Source: Microbacterium testaceum StLB037
GTDB taxonomy: Bacteria; Actinomycetota; Actinomycetes; Actinomycetales; Microbacteriaceae
NCBI RefSeq assembly: GCF_000202635.1
Contig: NC_015125.1
Span: 620,001-684,000 of the forward strand
Reading direction: 5' to 3'
Length of the DNA stretch: 64,000 bases
The notes beneath the pieces are model-generated. The model searched no databases. It saw nothing but the letters and a program-made list of their open reading frames with translations, and was not told the DNA's origin. Positions within the stretch are counted from its first letter, which is position 1, and each line of letters opens with the position of its first letter. Below are positions 40,914 through 51,495 of this stretch, in pieces. A program made the translations under genes and the position numbers.

Positions 40914-42258
40914 TTCGCCGCCTCCTTCTTCTTGAGGGTGCGCGCTTTCGGCTGACGCACGCCGGGGGCGGGCAGACGGAAGATCGCCCGCACGAGCGGC
41001 GGGGCGGCGATGAACAGCACGATGAGCGACTGCACCACCACGACGATGTCGATCGGCACACCGTTGGCGGCCTGCATCGAGAATCCGCCGGCTTTGAAGG
41101 CACCGAACAGGATGCCGGCCACGAGCACGCCCACGGGGGTGGAACGCCCGAGCAGAGCCACGGTGATCGCGTCGAAGCCGATGCCCGCGTCGATCCCGCT
41201 GGAGAAGCCGGTCGTCACGGTGCCGAGCACCTGATCGACGCCGGCGAGACCGATGAGCGCGCCCGAGATGAGCATCGCGTAGACGTACATCGACTTGACG
41301 TTGATACCGGCGACCCGGGCGGCGTTCGGGTTGAGTCCGACGGCACGGAAGCGGAAGCCGAGCGAGGAGCGCTCCAGGATCCACCACACGAGCACGACCG
41401 CGAGGATCGACAGGATGAACCCGAAGTGCAGGTTGTAGCCGGGGCCGAGGAGGTCGGGCAGGACCGCTGTCTCCTTCATCGGCGGAGTCGTCGGGTTGCT
41501 CGACCCCGGAGCCTGCAGGAGGCCGGGGGTGCGCAGCATGTAATAGACGAGGTAGAACGCGACGTAGTTGAGCATGATCGTGACGATCACCTCGTGCGCT
41601 CCCGTTCGTGCCTTCAGCACACCCGCGATCCCGGACCACACCGCGCCGGCCGCCACTCCGGCCACGAGGGCGACGAGAAGGTGGATGCCCCAGGGCAGGT
41701 CGAACGCGAACGCGACCCACCCGCTCGCCGCGGCCGCGACGAGCATCTGTCCACGGCCGCCGATGTTGAACATGCCGACGCGGAACGCCAAGGCGACGCC
41801 GAGACCGGCGACGATGAGCGGCGTCGCGAAGGTCAGCGTGTCCGTGAGGGGCTTGATGCCGTTGGCGAACTCGGGACGCCGGAAGTTGTAGATCGCGCCC
41901 TGGAAGAAGGACGAGTACGCCCCCGACACCGACTGCCAGATGGCGGAGAGCGTGTCGAGCGGCCGAGCGAAGAAGTACCCCGCGGCCGCCTGCACGTTCT
42001 CGTCGGTGGCGGCGATCATGATGGCCCCGACGAGCAGAGCCAGGATGACGGCGAGCACCGAGATGATGGCGTTGCCGGTCGCGATCTCGCGCAGCGCGCG
42101 CTGCCACCGTCCCTCATCGGGTGCGGGCGTCGGCACGACCACGCGCGCTCCGACGCCGCTGTCGACGACGGCGTTCCCCTCCAGGGCGACATCGGCCTGA
42201 GCGGCTGCGGCCACGTCCGCCCGCGACACGGACGGGTCTTGAGGGCTGTGCGGATCGC

Positions 42259-42262
<4 letters not shown>
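40910..42262 (-). CDS. Nucleoside ABC transporter permease 1 (BPD_transp_2 family)
   Basis: 450 aa with a 60-residue hydrophilic N-terminus, then about 9 membrane spans. RVGMFNIGGRGQMLVAAAAS and GAHEVIVTIMLNYVAFYLVYY are the family's conserved segments, and FRAVGLNPNAARVAGINV is the ATPase-contacting loop. Charged tail KKKEAAK. GTG start overlapping the ATPase stop (GTGA). Forms the heteromeric channel with permease 2; the genes upstream supply ATPase and lipoprotein. Confidence 0.92.
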
Positions 42263-43779
<1,517 letters not shown>

Positions 43780-43915
43780 GTTCCCGATCCTAAGTTCTGT
43801 GGTGCCGCACGCGGGGGTGTGCGGCGGACGGACGCGCCTTGTGAGCGCGCCCGGTCAGGGGCGAGGGGGCCAGGCTCCGCACCGGGTGCGGCGGGGAAAT
43901 CAGCCCCACGAAGGA

Positions 43916-43943
43916 GGGGAGGCCGGCGTGCGCCGACCTCCCC
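43916..43943 (-). terminator. Hairpin between bmpA and the ATPase gene (attenuator)
   Basis: Arms GGGGAGGCCGGCG (43916-43928) and CGCCGACCTCCCC (43931-43943), one mismatch, 17 bp past the bmpA stop. Partial termination here would give the binding protein in excess over membrane components, as is common in ABC operons. Confidence 0.65.
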
Positions 43944-43959
43944 CGAGAGCGTACGTGTG

Positions 43960-45060
43960 TCAGCCGGCGAGGTAGGACTCGACGGTGATCTTGCCGCTGA
44001 CGATGTCGGCCTTGAGGGCGTCGATCTTCGTGGTCAGCTCCGCCGGAACGCGGTCCTCCCACTTGTGGTACGGGGCCAGGCCGACGCCGTCGTTCGCGAG
44101 CGTGCCGACGAACGGGGTGGTGTCGAACGAGCCTTCGCCCGCGGCGACGATCGCGTCCTTGGTACCCACGTCGATGCCCTTGAGGATCGAGGTCAGGAGC
44201 AGGTCGCCGATGGCCGGGTCGGTCTCGTAGACGTCGGCGTCGACACCGACGAGGGCGATGTCACGACCGGCGTCCTGGATCGCGACGGCGGCCGACTGGT
44301 AGATCGGGCCACCGACGGGCAGCAGCACGTCGACGTTCTGGTCGATGATCGCCTGCGCGGTCTGACGCGCGGTGTCGTTGGCCTCGAAGCCACCGGTGAA
44401 CGAGCCGTCCTTGGCGGCGCGGTCCCAGCCGACGACGCGGACCGAGGCACCGTTGTCGGCGTTGTACTTCTCGACGCCCTGCGCGAAGCCGTCCATGAAG
44501 ATGGTGACGGTCGGGATGTTCATGCCGCCGAAGGTGCCGACGACGCCGGTCTTCGTGGTGCCCGCGGCGAGGTAGCCCGCGAGGTAGGCCGCCTGCGCGG
44601 TGTCGAAGATGATCGGCTTGATGTTCGGGGCGTCCGTCTTGCCGTCGAAGTCCTGGTCGACCATGTCGTCGATCGAGACGTACTGCAGGTCGGGGTTGGC
44701 CTTGGCCGACTCGAGGGCGGCCGGCGCCAGCAGGAAGCCGACGGTGATGATCGTGTTGCAGCCCTGGTCGACGAGGCTGGACAGGTTCGAGGCGAAGTCG
44801 GTCTCCGACTGCGACTGGACCTCGATCGGCTTCTTCGAGCCGAGCTGGGTGGCCGCTTCGTCGAGGCCTTCCTTACCCAGCTGGTTGAACGACTTGTCGT
44901 CGAAGCCGCCCGAGTCCGAGACCATGCAGGGCAGGTAGTCGCTGGCACCGGCGGCAGCGGACGAACCGTTGCTCTCGGGCGCGGCGCCGCAGCCGGCGAG
45001 CAGCACAGCGGTGCCGATCATGGCGAGACCGCTGAAAACGGCCTTCTTCGTGGTCTTCAC
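43960..45060 (-). CDS. bmpA: BmpA/PnrA-family nucleoside-binding lipoprotein
   Basis: 366 aa. Lipoprotein signal peptide with lipobox LLAGCG, lipidated Cys24. Then a Ser/Ala linker and the Bmp-family domain: CMVSDSGGFDDKSFNQLGKE, TIITVGFLLAPAALESAKA, VSIDDM, GMNIPTVTIFMDGFAQGVE and DVLLPVGGPIYQSAAVAIQD. Members bind purine or pyrimidine nucleosides outside the membrane; the clustered cdd, deoA and add make nucleosides the likely ligand here. GTG start with GGAGG 8 nt upstream. First gene of the operon; the 197-bp upstream gap contains the manC terminator and no recognised riboswitch. Confidence 0.93.
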   Translation of the reverse strand: MKTTKKAVFSGLAMIGTAVLLAGCGAAPESNGSSAAAGASDYLPCMVSDSGGFDDKSFNQLGKEGLDEAATQLGSKKPIEVQSQSETDFASNLSSLVDQGCNTIITVGFLLAPAALESAKANPDLQYVSIDDMVDQDFDGKTDAPNIKPIIFDTAQAAYLAGYLAAGTTKTGVVGTFGGMNIPTVTIFMDGFAQGVEKYNADNGASVRVVGWDRAAKDGSFTGGFEANDTARQTAQAIIDQNVDVLLPVGGPIYQSAAVAIQDAGRDIALVGVDADVYETDPAIGDLLLTSILKGIDVGTKDAIVAAGEGSFDTTPFVGTLANDGVGLAPYHKWEDRVPAELTTKIDALKADIVSGKITVESYLAG

Positions 45061-45225
45061 GAATGGTCCTCCAAGACGGGGGCCCCCAACGGGTTCGGGG
45101 GACGATCCCGTCACGTTACCCACTGTGACGAACCGCTTGTGCCCCCGGAGGCCCCGTGCGCCGCAATGGTTACAAAGACGCAATCTCGCGTGATCCGTCC
45201 GCCACACTCCGCCGACCAGGGAGGA

Positions 45226-45254
45226 ACCGGATGCCACGCATCCTGGCATCCGGT
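45226..45254 (-). terminator. manC terminator made of an inverted GGATGCC pair
   Basis: Perfect 11-bp arms ACCGGATGCCA (45226-45236) and TGGCATCCGGT (45244-45254), 7-nt loop, 3 bp past the manC stop. Both arms contain the over-represented heptamer GGATGCC/GGCATCC. Confidence 0.8.
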
Positions 45255-45257
45255 CTC

Positions 45258-46373
45258 TTACAGGACGTCGCCTCGGCCGGTGAGCTTGAGCGCGTCGACC
45301 ACGCCCTTCACACGCTGCGCGTTCTCGGCGGTGGTGACGAGCAGAGCGTCCGGGGTGTCGACGACGACGATGTCGCGGACGCCGATGAGGCTGATCACGC
45401 GCTTGGTCTGGGTCACGACGATCCCGCTGGAGGCGTCGGCCAGCACGCGAGCGCCCTCGCCGAGGATCGCGAGCTCGTTGCGACCGTGCGAGTTGAGCTT
45501 GGACAGGCTCGCGAAGTCGCCCACGTCGTCCCAGTCGAAGTGACCGGGGATGACGGCCAGGCGGCCCTTCTCGGCCGCCGGCTCGGCGACGGAGTAGTCG
45601 ATGGCGATCTTCTTCAGGCTCGGCCACAGGCGGTCGACGGCGGGCCCGCGGCGGTCGCGATCGTCCCACGCGTCGGCCAGCTCGAGCAGCGCCGCGTGCA
45701 GCTCGGGCTCGTTGACAGCGAGCTCGGCGAGGAGCACGTCGGCTCGCGTGATGAACATGCCGGCGTTCCAGAGGTACGCGCGGTCCTCGAAGTACTGCTT
45801 CGCGGTTTCGAGATCGGGCTTCTCGACGAAGCGCTCCACCATGTACGCCTCGGGAGCGCCGTCGACGATGAGCTCCCCGGCCTGCTTGATGTACCCGAAG
45901 CCCACCGAGGGTTCGCTGGGCTGGATGCCGATCGTGCAGATGTATCCCTCGCGCGCGACGGCCACGGCCTGACGCACCGCGAACTCGAACTGTCGCGTCT
46001 GACGGATCACGTGGTCCGCGGCGAACGAGCCGATGATGACGTCGGGCTCCCGGCGCACGAGGATCGCGGCCGCCAGGCCGATCGCCGCGGACGAGTCGCG
46101 CGGCTCCGACTCGAGGAAGACGTTGTGGTCCGGGACGCCCGGGAGCTCGCGCTCGACGGCGGCTCGGTGGGCGCGGCCGGTGACCACCGCGATGCGCCCC
46201 TCACCCGACAGGGGCGCGAGGCGATCCCACGTGTCGCGCAGCAGGGTCTGGCCCGACCCGGTGAGGTCGTGGAGGAACTTCGGGGCATCGGCGCGCGAGA
46301 GCGGCCACAACCGGCTGCCGATCCCCCCGGCGGGGATCACGGCGTAGAAGTCATCGATAGCGGGGTCTGCCAT
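45258..46373 (-). CDS. manC: Mannose-1-phosphate guanylyltransferase
   Basis: 371 aa, cytosolic nucleotidyltransferase making GDP-mannose for wall glycans. N-terminal FYAVIPAGGIGSRLWPLSRA (GGxGxRLWPLS) carries the pyrophosphorylase loop; SFAADHVI near 115 holds metal-binding Asp, FVEKPDLETAKQYFE near 175 the catalytic Lys, and GHFDWDDVGDF near 260 the second metal site. No C-terminal isomerase domain, so monofunctional. ATG at 46373 is chosen since TAGGGT ends 7 nt upstream and the fold starts there; longer in-frame starts give no homology. Diverges from sdhC. Confidence 0.92.
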   Translation of the reverse strand: MADPAIDDFYAVIPAGGIGSRLWPLSRADAPKFLHDLTGSGQTLLRDTWDRLAPLSGEGRIAVVTGRAHRAAVERELPGVPDHNVFLESEPRDSSAAIGLAAAILVRREPDVIIGSFAADHVIRQTRQFEFAVRQAVAVAREGYICTIGIQPSEPSVGFGYIKQAGELIVDGAPEAYMVERFVEKPDLETAKQYFEDRAYLWNAGMFITRADVLLAELAVNEPELHAALLELADAWDDRDRRGPAVDRLWPSLKKIAIDYSVAEPAAEKGRLAVIPGHFDWDDVGDFASLSKLNSHGRNELAILGEGARVLADASSGIVVTQTKRVISLIGVRDIVVVDTPDALLVTTAENAQRVKGVVDALKLTGRGDVL

Positions 46374-46380
46374 GGCACCG

Positions 46381-46386
46381 ACCCTA
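46381..46386 (-). promoter_or_regulatory. -10-like box (TAGGGT) of manC
   Basis: TAGGGT on the minus strand ends 7 nt before the manC ATG. Confidence 0.5.
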
Positions 46387-46463
46387 GCGGCATCGTGTTT
46401 CACCCCCTTGTCCGGCGGGCGGCACGGGGGTGTCGCTCCGACCCCGGCGGCATCCGGAAAGTA

Positions 46464-46477
46464 TCTCGATGTCGAGA
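46464..46477. promoter_or_regulatory. Perfect 14-bp dyad upstream of sdhC
   Basis: TCTCGA-TG-TCGAGA, 119 bp before the sdhC start and about 90 bp before the manC start, in their divergent interval. A second small dyad, TTAGG/CCTAA, is at 46483-46496 and a TAGTAT box at 46521-46526. Likely regulator site for sdh; the regulator is unknown. sdhC has a leader of about 65 nt if TAGTAT is its -10. Confidence 0.5.
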
Positions 46478-46596
46478 GACTGTTAGGACCCCCTAATCCC
46501 CCGTGTTCATAGCTCGGACGTAGTATTTCCTGGCGCCCGTGTGACGCTTGGGGCCTCTGCCGGCTCCCCCACCGTGTTCGATCAGGGAGGACGACC

Positions 46597-47031
46597 GTGT
46601 CAGCACCAGCACGTGCCACGCCGTCGGTGAAAGAGACCACCTCGAAGAGGCCACGCGGCACGCTGTACCGCGGCCGCGAGGGCATGTGGTCATGGGTCCT
46701 GCACCGCATCACGGGTGTGGCGATCTTCTTCTTCCTCCTGGTGCACATCCTCGACACCGCCCTCATCCGCGTGTCGCCCGAGGCGTACGACGCGGTCATC
46801 GGCACCTACAAGAACCCGATCATGGGCCTCGGCGAGGTCGCTCTCGTCGGCGCGATCGCGTACCACGCGTTCAACGGTCTGCGCATCATCCTGGTCGACT
46901 TCTGGCCCTGGGCCACCCGGCACCAGCGTCAGCTGTGGTGGGGCGTCCTCGGCCTCTGGGTTGTCACGATGCTCGGCTTCACCCCGCGCCACCTCATCAA
47001 CGTCTTCAGCGCCGTCACCGGGAGCCACTGA
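46597..47031 (+). CDS. sdhC: Succinate dehydrogenase cytochrome b556 subunit SdhC
   Basis: 144 aa inner-membrane anchor with three membrane spans (about 34-56, 78-98, 108-128). GREGMWSWVLHRITGVAIFF contains the family signature, with quinone-site Ser and Arg; heme-ligand histidines lie in VLHR and LLVHILD. GTG start with GGGAGG 9 nt upstream. First gene of sdhCDAB; the stop touches sdhD (TGATG). Order C-D-A-B as in M. tuberculosis Rv3316-Rv3319. Confidence 0.93.
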   Translation: MSAPARATPSVKETTSKRPRGTLYRGREGMWSWVLHRITGVAIFFFLLVHILDTALIRVSPEAYDAVIGTYKNPIMGLGEVALVGAIAYHAFNGLRIILVDFWPWATRHQRQLWWGVLGLWVVTMLGFTPRHLINVFSAVTGSH

Positions 47032-47489
47032 TGTCCGTCGCCCAGGAAGCCAGCACGATTCCCGCCCCGCGCACGCCGAGCGTGCGCAAGAAAGGCTCCA
47101 ACCTCGAGAAGTGGGGCTGGATCTACATGCGCGCCTCCGGCGTGCTTCTTCTCGTCCTGATCTTCGGCCACCTGTTCGTCAACCTCATGCTCGGCGACGG
47201 TATCCACCAGATCGACTTCGCGTTCGTCGCCGGCAAGCTCGCCTCGCCGTTCTGGCAGTGGTGGGACGTGCTGATGCTGTGGTTGGCCCTCATCCACGGC
47301 GCCAACGGCATGCGCACGATCGTGAACGACTACGTCACGAACGCCGCGGTCCGCAAGGTTCTCGTGTGGTCGCTGTGGCTGTCGGCCGGACTGCTGATCC
47401 TCCTCGGCACCCTCGTGGTCTTCACCTTCGACCCCTGCCTCGGCGTCACCGAGAGCAGCACCCTCTGGGACGCGTGCCAGGCGGCGTGA
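47031..47489 (+). CDS. sdhD: Succinate dehydrogenase membrane anchor SdhD
   Basis: 152 aa, three membrane spans (about 33-54, 76-97, 112-133). Hydrophilic start with [20 protein letters not shown], conserved GHLFVNLM and [17 protein letters not shown], where histidines may bind heme. ATG overlapping the sdhC stop by 1 nt. Completes the membrane part of complex II. The frame is open upstream inside sdhC but carries no homology there. Confidence 0.92.
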   Translation: MSVAQEASTIPAPRTPSVRKKGSNLEKWGWIYMRASGVLLLVLIFGHLFVNLMLGDGIHQIDFAFVAGKLASPFWQWWDVLMLWLALIHGANGMRTIVNDYVTNAAVRKVLVWSLWLSAGLLILLGTLVVFTFDPCLGVTESSTLWDACQAA

Positions 47490-47535
47490 GCCGACGGCAT
47501 CCCTTCCTCCCCCTGACAGCAGAGGTATCGCACAC

Positions 47536-49365
47536 GTGAGCACCCAGACTTCCTCGGATTCCGTCGTCAAGGACGGCGTCCACTACCACCAGTTCGACGT
47601 CGTCATCGTCGGCGCGGGCGGCGCGGGAATGCGCGCGGCCATCGAGGCCGGCCCCGGCGCGAAGACCGCCGTCATCTCGAAGCTCTACCCGACCCGCTCG
47701 CACACCGGTGCGGCGCAGGGCGGCATGGCGGCGGCCCTCGCCAACGTCGAAGAGGACTCGTGGGAGTGGCACACCTTCGACACCATCAAGGGCGGCGATT
47801 ACCTCGTCGACCAGGATGCCGCGGAGATCCTCGCCAAAGAGGCGATCGACGCCGTCATCGACCTCGAGAACATGGGCCTGCCGTTCAACCGCACGCCCGA
47901 GGGCAAGATCGACCAGCGTCGCTTCGGCGGTCACACGGCCGACCACGGCAAGACGCCCGTGCGCCGCGCGTGCTACGCCGCCGACCGCACCGGCCACATG
48001 ATCCTGCAGACGCTGTTCCAGAACTGCGTCAAGCTCGGCATCAACTTCTTCAACGAGTTCTACGTGCTCGACCTCGTCACGGTGAAGGATGCCGCGGGCA
48101 AGACCCAGGTCGCCGGCGTCGTCGCCTACGACCTCGCCACGGGCGAACTGCACGTGTTCCAGTCCAAGGCCGTGATCTTCGCCACCGGCGGCTTCGGCAA
48201 GATCTTCAAGACCACCTCCAACGCCCACACCCTCACCGGCGACGGCGTCGGCATCGTGTGGCGCAAGGGCCTGCCGCTCGAGGACATGGAGTTCTTCCAG
48301 TTCCACCCGACCGGCCTCGCCGGTCTCGGCATCCTGCTCACCGAGGGTGCGCGCGGTGAGGGCGCGATCCTGCGCAACGCGAGCGGTGAGCGCTTCATGG
48401 AGCGCTACGCCCCGACCATCAAGGACCTCGCGCCCCGCGACATCGTCGCCCGCTGCATGGTCCAGGAGGTCGCGGAGGGCCGGGGCGCCGGTCCCCACCG
48501 CGACTACGTGCTGCTGGACTGCACGCACCTGGGCGCCGAGGTCCTCGAGACGAAGCTCCCCGACATCACCGAGTTCGCCCGCACCTACCTGGGCGTCGAC
48601 CCGGTCGTCGAGCCGGTCCCGGTCATGCCGACCGCGCACTACGCGATGGGCGGTATCCCGACCAACATCAAGGCCGAGGTGCTCGCCGACAACGACACCG
48701 TCGTCCCGGGCCTCTACGCCGCCGGCGAGTGCGCGTGCGTCTCGGTGCACGGCTCGAACCGCCTCGGCACCAACTCGCTGCTCGACATCAACGTCTTCGG
48801 CAAGCGCGCCGGCCGCAACGCCGTCGAGTACGTCAAGACCGCCGACTTCGTGCCCCTGCCCGAAGACCCCGCCGCCGAGGTGCGCGGGCTCATCGAGGGG
48901 CTGCGCAACAACAGCGGCACCGAGCGCATCGCCGTGCTCCGCAAGACGCTGCAGGACGAGATGGACAAGGGCGCGCAGGTCTTCCGCACGCACGAGTCCC
49001 TCGCGCACGTCATGGACGTGATCGCCGACCTGCGCGAGCGCTACAAGAACATCCACGTCGATGACAAGGGCAAGCGCTTCAACACCGACCTTCTCGAGGC
49101 CGTCGAGCTGGGCTTCCTGCTCGACCTCGCCGAGGTCGTCGTCTACTCGGCGCAGAACCGCGAAGAGAGCCGTGGCGGTCACATGCGCGACGACTTCCCC
49201 ACGCGCGACGACGAGAACTACATGCAGCACACCATGGCGTACCTGTCGGGCGACCCGCACTCGTCGCACCCCGCGGATCACATCGAACTCGGCTGGAAGC
49301 CCGTGGTCTTCACCAAGAACGAGGCCGGGGAGCTGCGCTACCCGCCGCTGGAGAGGAAGTACTGA
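47536..49365 (+). CDS. sdhA: Succinate dehydrogenase flavoprotein subunit SdhA
   Basis: 609 aa on the cytosolic face of the membrane. Oxidises succinate to fumarate in the TCA cycle. FAD motif [17 protein letters not shown], covalent-FAD His56 in [15 protein letters not shown]-contact [10 protein letters not shown], substrate-binding [16 protein letters not shown] and GARGEGAIL, catalytic region [14 protein letters not shown] and the second FAD part [23 protein letters not shown] start; AGCAGAGG lies about 10 nt upstream. One nucleotide separates the stop from sdhB. Confidence 0.97.
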   Translation: MSTQTSSDSVVKDGVHYHQFDVVIVGAGGAGMRAAIEAGPGAKTAVISKLYPTRSHTGAAQGGMAAALANVEEDSWEWHTFDTIKGGDYLVDQDAAEILAKEAIDAVIDLENMGLPFNRTPEGKIDQRRFGGHTADHGKTPVRRACYAADRTGHMILQTLFQNCVKLGINFFNEFYVLDLVTVKDAAGKTQVAGVVAYDLATGELHVFQSKAVIFATGGFGKIFKTTSNAHTLTGDGVGIVWRKGLPLEDMEFFQFHPTGLAGLGILLTEGARGEGAILRNASGERFMERYAPTIKDLAPRDIVARCMVQEVAEGRGAGPHRDYVLLDCTHLGAEVLETKLPDITEFARTYLGVDPVVEPVPVMPTAHYAMGGIPTNIKAEVLADNDTVVPGLYAAGECACVSVHGSNRLGTNSLLDINVFGKRAGRNAVEYVKTADFVPLPEDPAAEVRGLIEGLRNNSGTERIAVLRKTLQDEMDKGAQVFRTHESLAHVMDVIADLRERYKNIHVDDKGKRFNTDLLEAVELGFLLDLAEVVVYSAQNREESRGGHMRDDFPTRDDENYMQHTMAYLSGDPHSSHPADHIELGWKPVVFTKNEAGELRYPPLERKY

Positions 49366-49366
49366 G

Positions 49367-50152
49367 ATGGCATCCACCGTTCTCGACACCACCGACGTCT
49401 CCGACGAGGTCGAGCAGACGCCGGAGGACACCGGCATCCAGTCGTTCCTGGTCACCTTCAACATCCGCCGATTCGACCCCGAGGTCGACGACGAGCCGCG
49501 CTGGGTCGACTACGACGTGGAGCTGTACTCCACCGACCGCGTGCTCGACGCCCTGCACAAGATCAAGTGGGAGACCGACGGCTCGCTGTCGTTCCGCCGC
49601 TCGTGCGCGCACGGCATCTGCGGATCGGATGCCATGCGCATCAACGGTCGCAACCGTCTGGCCTGCAAGACGCTGATCAAGGATCTCGACATCTCGCAGC
49701 CCATCTACGTCGAGGCGATCAAGGGCCTGCCGCTCGAGAAGGACCTCATCGTCGACATGGAGCCGTTCTTCGCCTCCTACCGCGAGGTGCAGCCCTTCCT
49801 CATCTCGAACTCGAAGCCCGAGCCGGGCAAGGAGCGCGTGCAGTCGATCGTCGACCGCGAGGTCTTCGACGACACCACCAAGTGCATCCTGTGCGCCGCG
49901 TGCACCTCGTCGTGCCCCGTGTTCTGGACCGACGGGCAATACTTCGGCCCCGCCGCGATCGTCAACGCGCACCGCTTCATCTTCGACTCGCGCGACGACG
50001 CGGGCGATGTGCGTCTCGACATCCTCAACGACAAGGAAGGCGTGTGGCGCTGCCGCACCACCTTCAACTGCACCGAGGCGTGCCCCCGCGGCATCGAGGT
50101 CACCAAGGCCATCGCCGAGGTCAAGCAGGCCGTCCTCCGCGGCGGTCGCTGA
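49367..50152 (+). CDS. sdhB: Succinate dehydrogenase iron-sulfur subunit SdhB
   Basis: 261 aa. Carries electrons from SdhA flavin to quinone. [2Fe-2S] plant-ferredoxin domain with CAHGICGSDAMRINGRNRLAC near 80-100; [4Fe-4S] CILCAACTSSCPVFW near 170; and [3Fe-4S]/[4Fe-4S] region CTEACPRGIEVTKAIAEVK near 235. All cysteines are present. GAGAGGAAG precedes the ATG. Last gene of the operon; a hairpin with an inserted dispersed repeat follows the stop. Confidence 0.97.
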   Translation: MASTVLDTTDVSDEVEQTPEDTGIQSFLVTFNIRRFDPEVDDEPRWVDYDVELYSTDRVLDALHKIKWETDGSLSFRRSCAHGICGSDAMRINGRNRLACKTLIKDLDISQPIYVEAIKGLPLEKDLIVDMEPFFASYREVQPFLISNSKPEPGKERVQSIVDREVFDDTTKCILCAACTSSCPVFWTDGQYFGPAAIVNAHRFIFDSRDDAGDVRLDILNDKEGVWRCRTTFNCTEACPRGIEVTKAIAEVKQAVLRGGR

Positions 50153-50164
50153 CCCCTCCCCTCT

Positions 50165-50221
50165 CGAACGGCGGGTGCGCTCGGTCCCTGAGCTTGTCGA
50201 AGGGTCGGCCCCCGCCGTTCG
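50165..50221 (+). terminator. sdh terminator with a dispersed repeat in its loop
   Basis: Perfect 11-bp arms CGAACGGCGGG (50165-50175) and CCCGCCGTTCG (50211-50221), 12 bp past the sdhB stop. The 35-nt loop contains a copy of the dispersed hairpin repeat. Confidence 0.65.
50183..50205. repeat. Dispersed hairpin repeat, copy 7
   Basis: GGTCCCTGAGC and TGTCGAAGGGT, one substitution from the deoA copies, located in the loop of the sdh terminator. Confidence 0.85.
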
Positions 50222-50246
50222 GCGTTCCCGTGCGGCATCCATTCAT

Positions 50247-50252
50247 TAGGCT
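50247..50252 (+). promoter_or_regulatory. -10-like box (TAGGCT) of the YihY gene
   Basis: TAGGCT ends 6 nt before the GTG start, right after the sdh terminator. Confidence 0.5.
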
Positions 50253-50258
50253 CGACGG

Positions 50259-51458
50259 GTGACCGAGAGCCGCCGCGACCCGCGCCCGCTCCCCGCCGCC
50301 GGCGAGGACGAGCGCACTCTTCGCGAGCGGTTCGACGCCGCGCAGACGGCGGTGCGCGAGCGCCTCGACGAACCCCTCGCCCGCGCGGCGAAGGTCGTGC
50401 AGTGGTTCCCCATCCGTGTCTGGCGGCACTTCCTGCAGCACAACGGTTTCCTGCTCGCCGCGGGGATGAGCTACCAGGGGCTGTTCGCGGTGTTCTCGGC
50501 TCTCTACCTGTCGTTCGCCGCGGTGGGCATCTGGCTGGGCGGCAGCAAGGCGGCCATCGACGGGCTGATCGGCATCATCAACAGCTACATCCCGGGCCTC
50601 ATCAGTAAGAACGGCCTGGTCCAGCCCGACAAGGTCGAGGCCGTCGCGCAAGAGAGCGGCAAGCTGCTCGGCATCACGGGAGCCATCGCGGCGATCGTGG
50701 TCATCTGGACGGCGATCGGCTTCGTGACCTTCACCCGGCGCGCGGTGCGCGACACGTTCGGGCTGCCCTTCGACATGCGCAACTACGTGCTGCTGAAGGC
50801 GCGGGACTTCGTGGCATCCCTGCTGTTCGGTCTCGCCCTTCTGGTCGGCGCCCTGCTCGGTTCGATCACGACCGGTGCCGTCGACCTCGTGTTCGGGATC
50901 CTGGGGTGGGATCGCGAGACGCCCGGGTGGACGATCGGTGCGCGGGCGGTGTCCGCCCTCGTCGCCTTCGGGGTGAACACCGTGGCGCTGGCGTCGCTGT
51001 TCCGCTTCCTGACGGGGACGACCCTCACGTGGCGACGCGCGTGGCCCGGAGCCCTCGTCGGCGCCGGCGGGATGGTCGTGCTGCAGATCGGTGCGGGCTT
51101 CCTCCTCGTCTACACGCCCACCAACCCGCTGCTGGGGACGTTCGCCGCGCTCATCGGTTTCCTCCTGTGGTTCCGTTTCATCGGCATCGTCATCCTCGTG
51201 TCCGCCGCGTGGATCGCCGTGGCGGCGGGTGACCGCGACCTCCCGCTGCGCTCGCCCGAGGACCGTCTCGCGATGGAGCAGGCGGCGCTCGTGATCGCCG
51301 CTCAGGTCGGGGTCCGCGAGGCCGAGAAAGCGGCCGCGGACGCCCGATGGCCCTGGCGGTGGCGTGCGCGGCGCCGCGTGGCGGCGGCGCGGAAGAACCT
51401 CGACCGGGCGAAGGCGGCGCTCCCCGCGCCGCGACGCACGACGCTGCTCCCCGACTGA
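50259..51458 (+). CDS. YihY/BrkB-family membrane protein
   Basis: 399 aa, six membrane spans between about 55 and 335. QWFPIRVWRHFLQHNGFLLA and AAGMSYQGLFAVFSALYLSF are the family's N-terminal signatures; AWPGALVGAGGMVVLQIGAGF and LLGTFAALIGFLLWFRFIGI its C-terminal ones. The tail is basic and helical. The family was once annotated as ribonuclease BN, but no nuclease residues exist; transport or lipid functions have been proposed, and none is established. GTG start set by TAGGCT 6 nt upstream. Confidence 0.9.
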   Translation: MTESRRDPRPLPAAGEDERTLRERFDAAQTAVRERLDEPLARAAKVVQWFPIRVWRHFLQHNGFLLAAGMSYQGLFAVFSALYLSFAAVGIWLGGSKAAIDGLIGIINSYIPGLISKNGLVQPDKVEAVAQESGKLLGITGAIAAIVVIWTAIGFVTFTRRAVRDTFGLPFDMRNYVLLKARDFVASLLFGLALLVGALLGSITTGAVDLVFGILGWDRETPGWTIGARAVSALVAFGVNTVALASLFRFLTGTTLTWRRAWPGALVGAGGMVVLQIGAGFLLVYTPTNPLLGTFAALIGFLLWFRFIGIVILVSAAWIAVAAGDRDLPLRSPEDRLAMEQAALVIAAQVGVREAEKAAADARWPWRWRARRRVAAARKNLDRAKAALPAPRRTTLLPD

Positions 51459-51483
51459 CCCGGTCGATGTCGGAGGCCCCCGT

Positions 51484-51489
51484 TAGGCT
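51484..51489 (+). promoter_or_regulatory. -10-like box (TAGGCT) of xthA
   Basis: TAGGCT ends 6 nt before the GTG start. Confidence 0.5.
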
Positions 51490-51495
51490 CGGGGG

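Noticed and set aside
39615..42107. One continuous 830-codon frame that looks like a fused permease.
   Set aside because: Only the part from 40913 has permease homology; the rest is an out-of-frame shadow of permease 1. The two permease genes overlap by GTGA as separate ORFs.
45061..45257. Purine riboswitch upstream of bmpA.
   Set aside because: No purine- or other riboswitch core was recognised; only the manC terminator and a GGAGG site were found.
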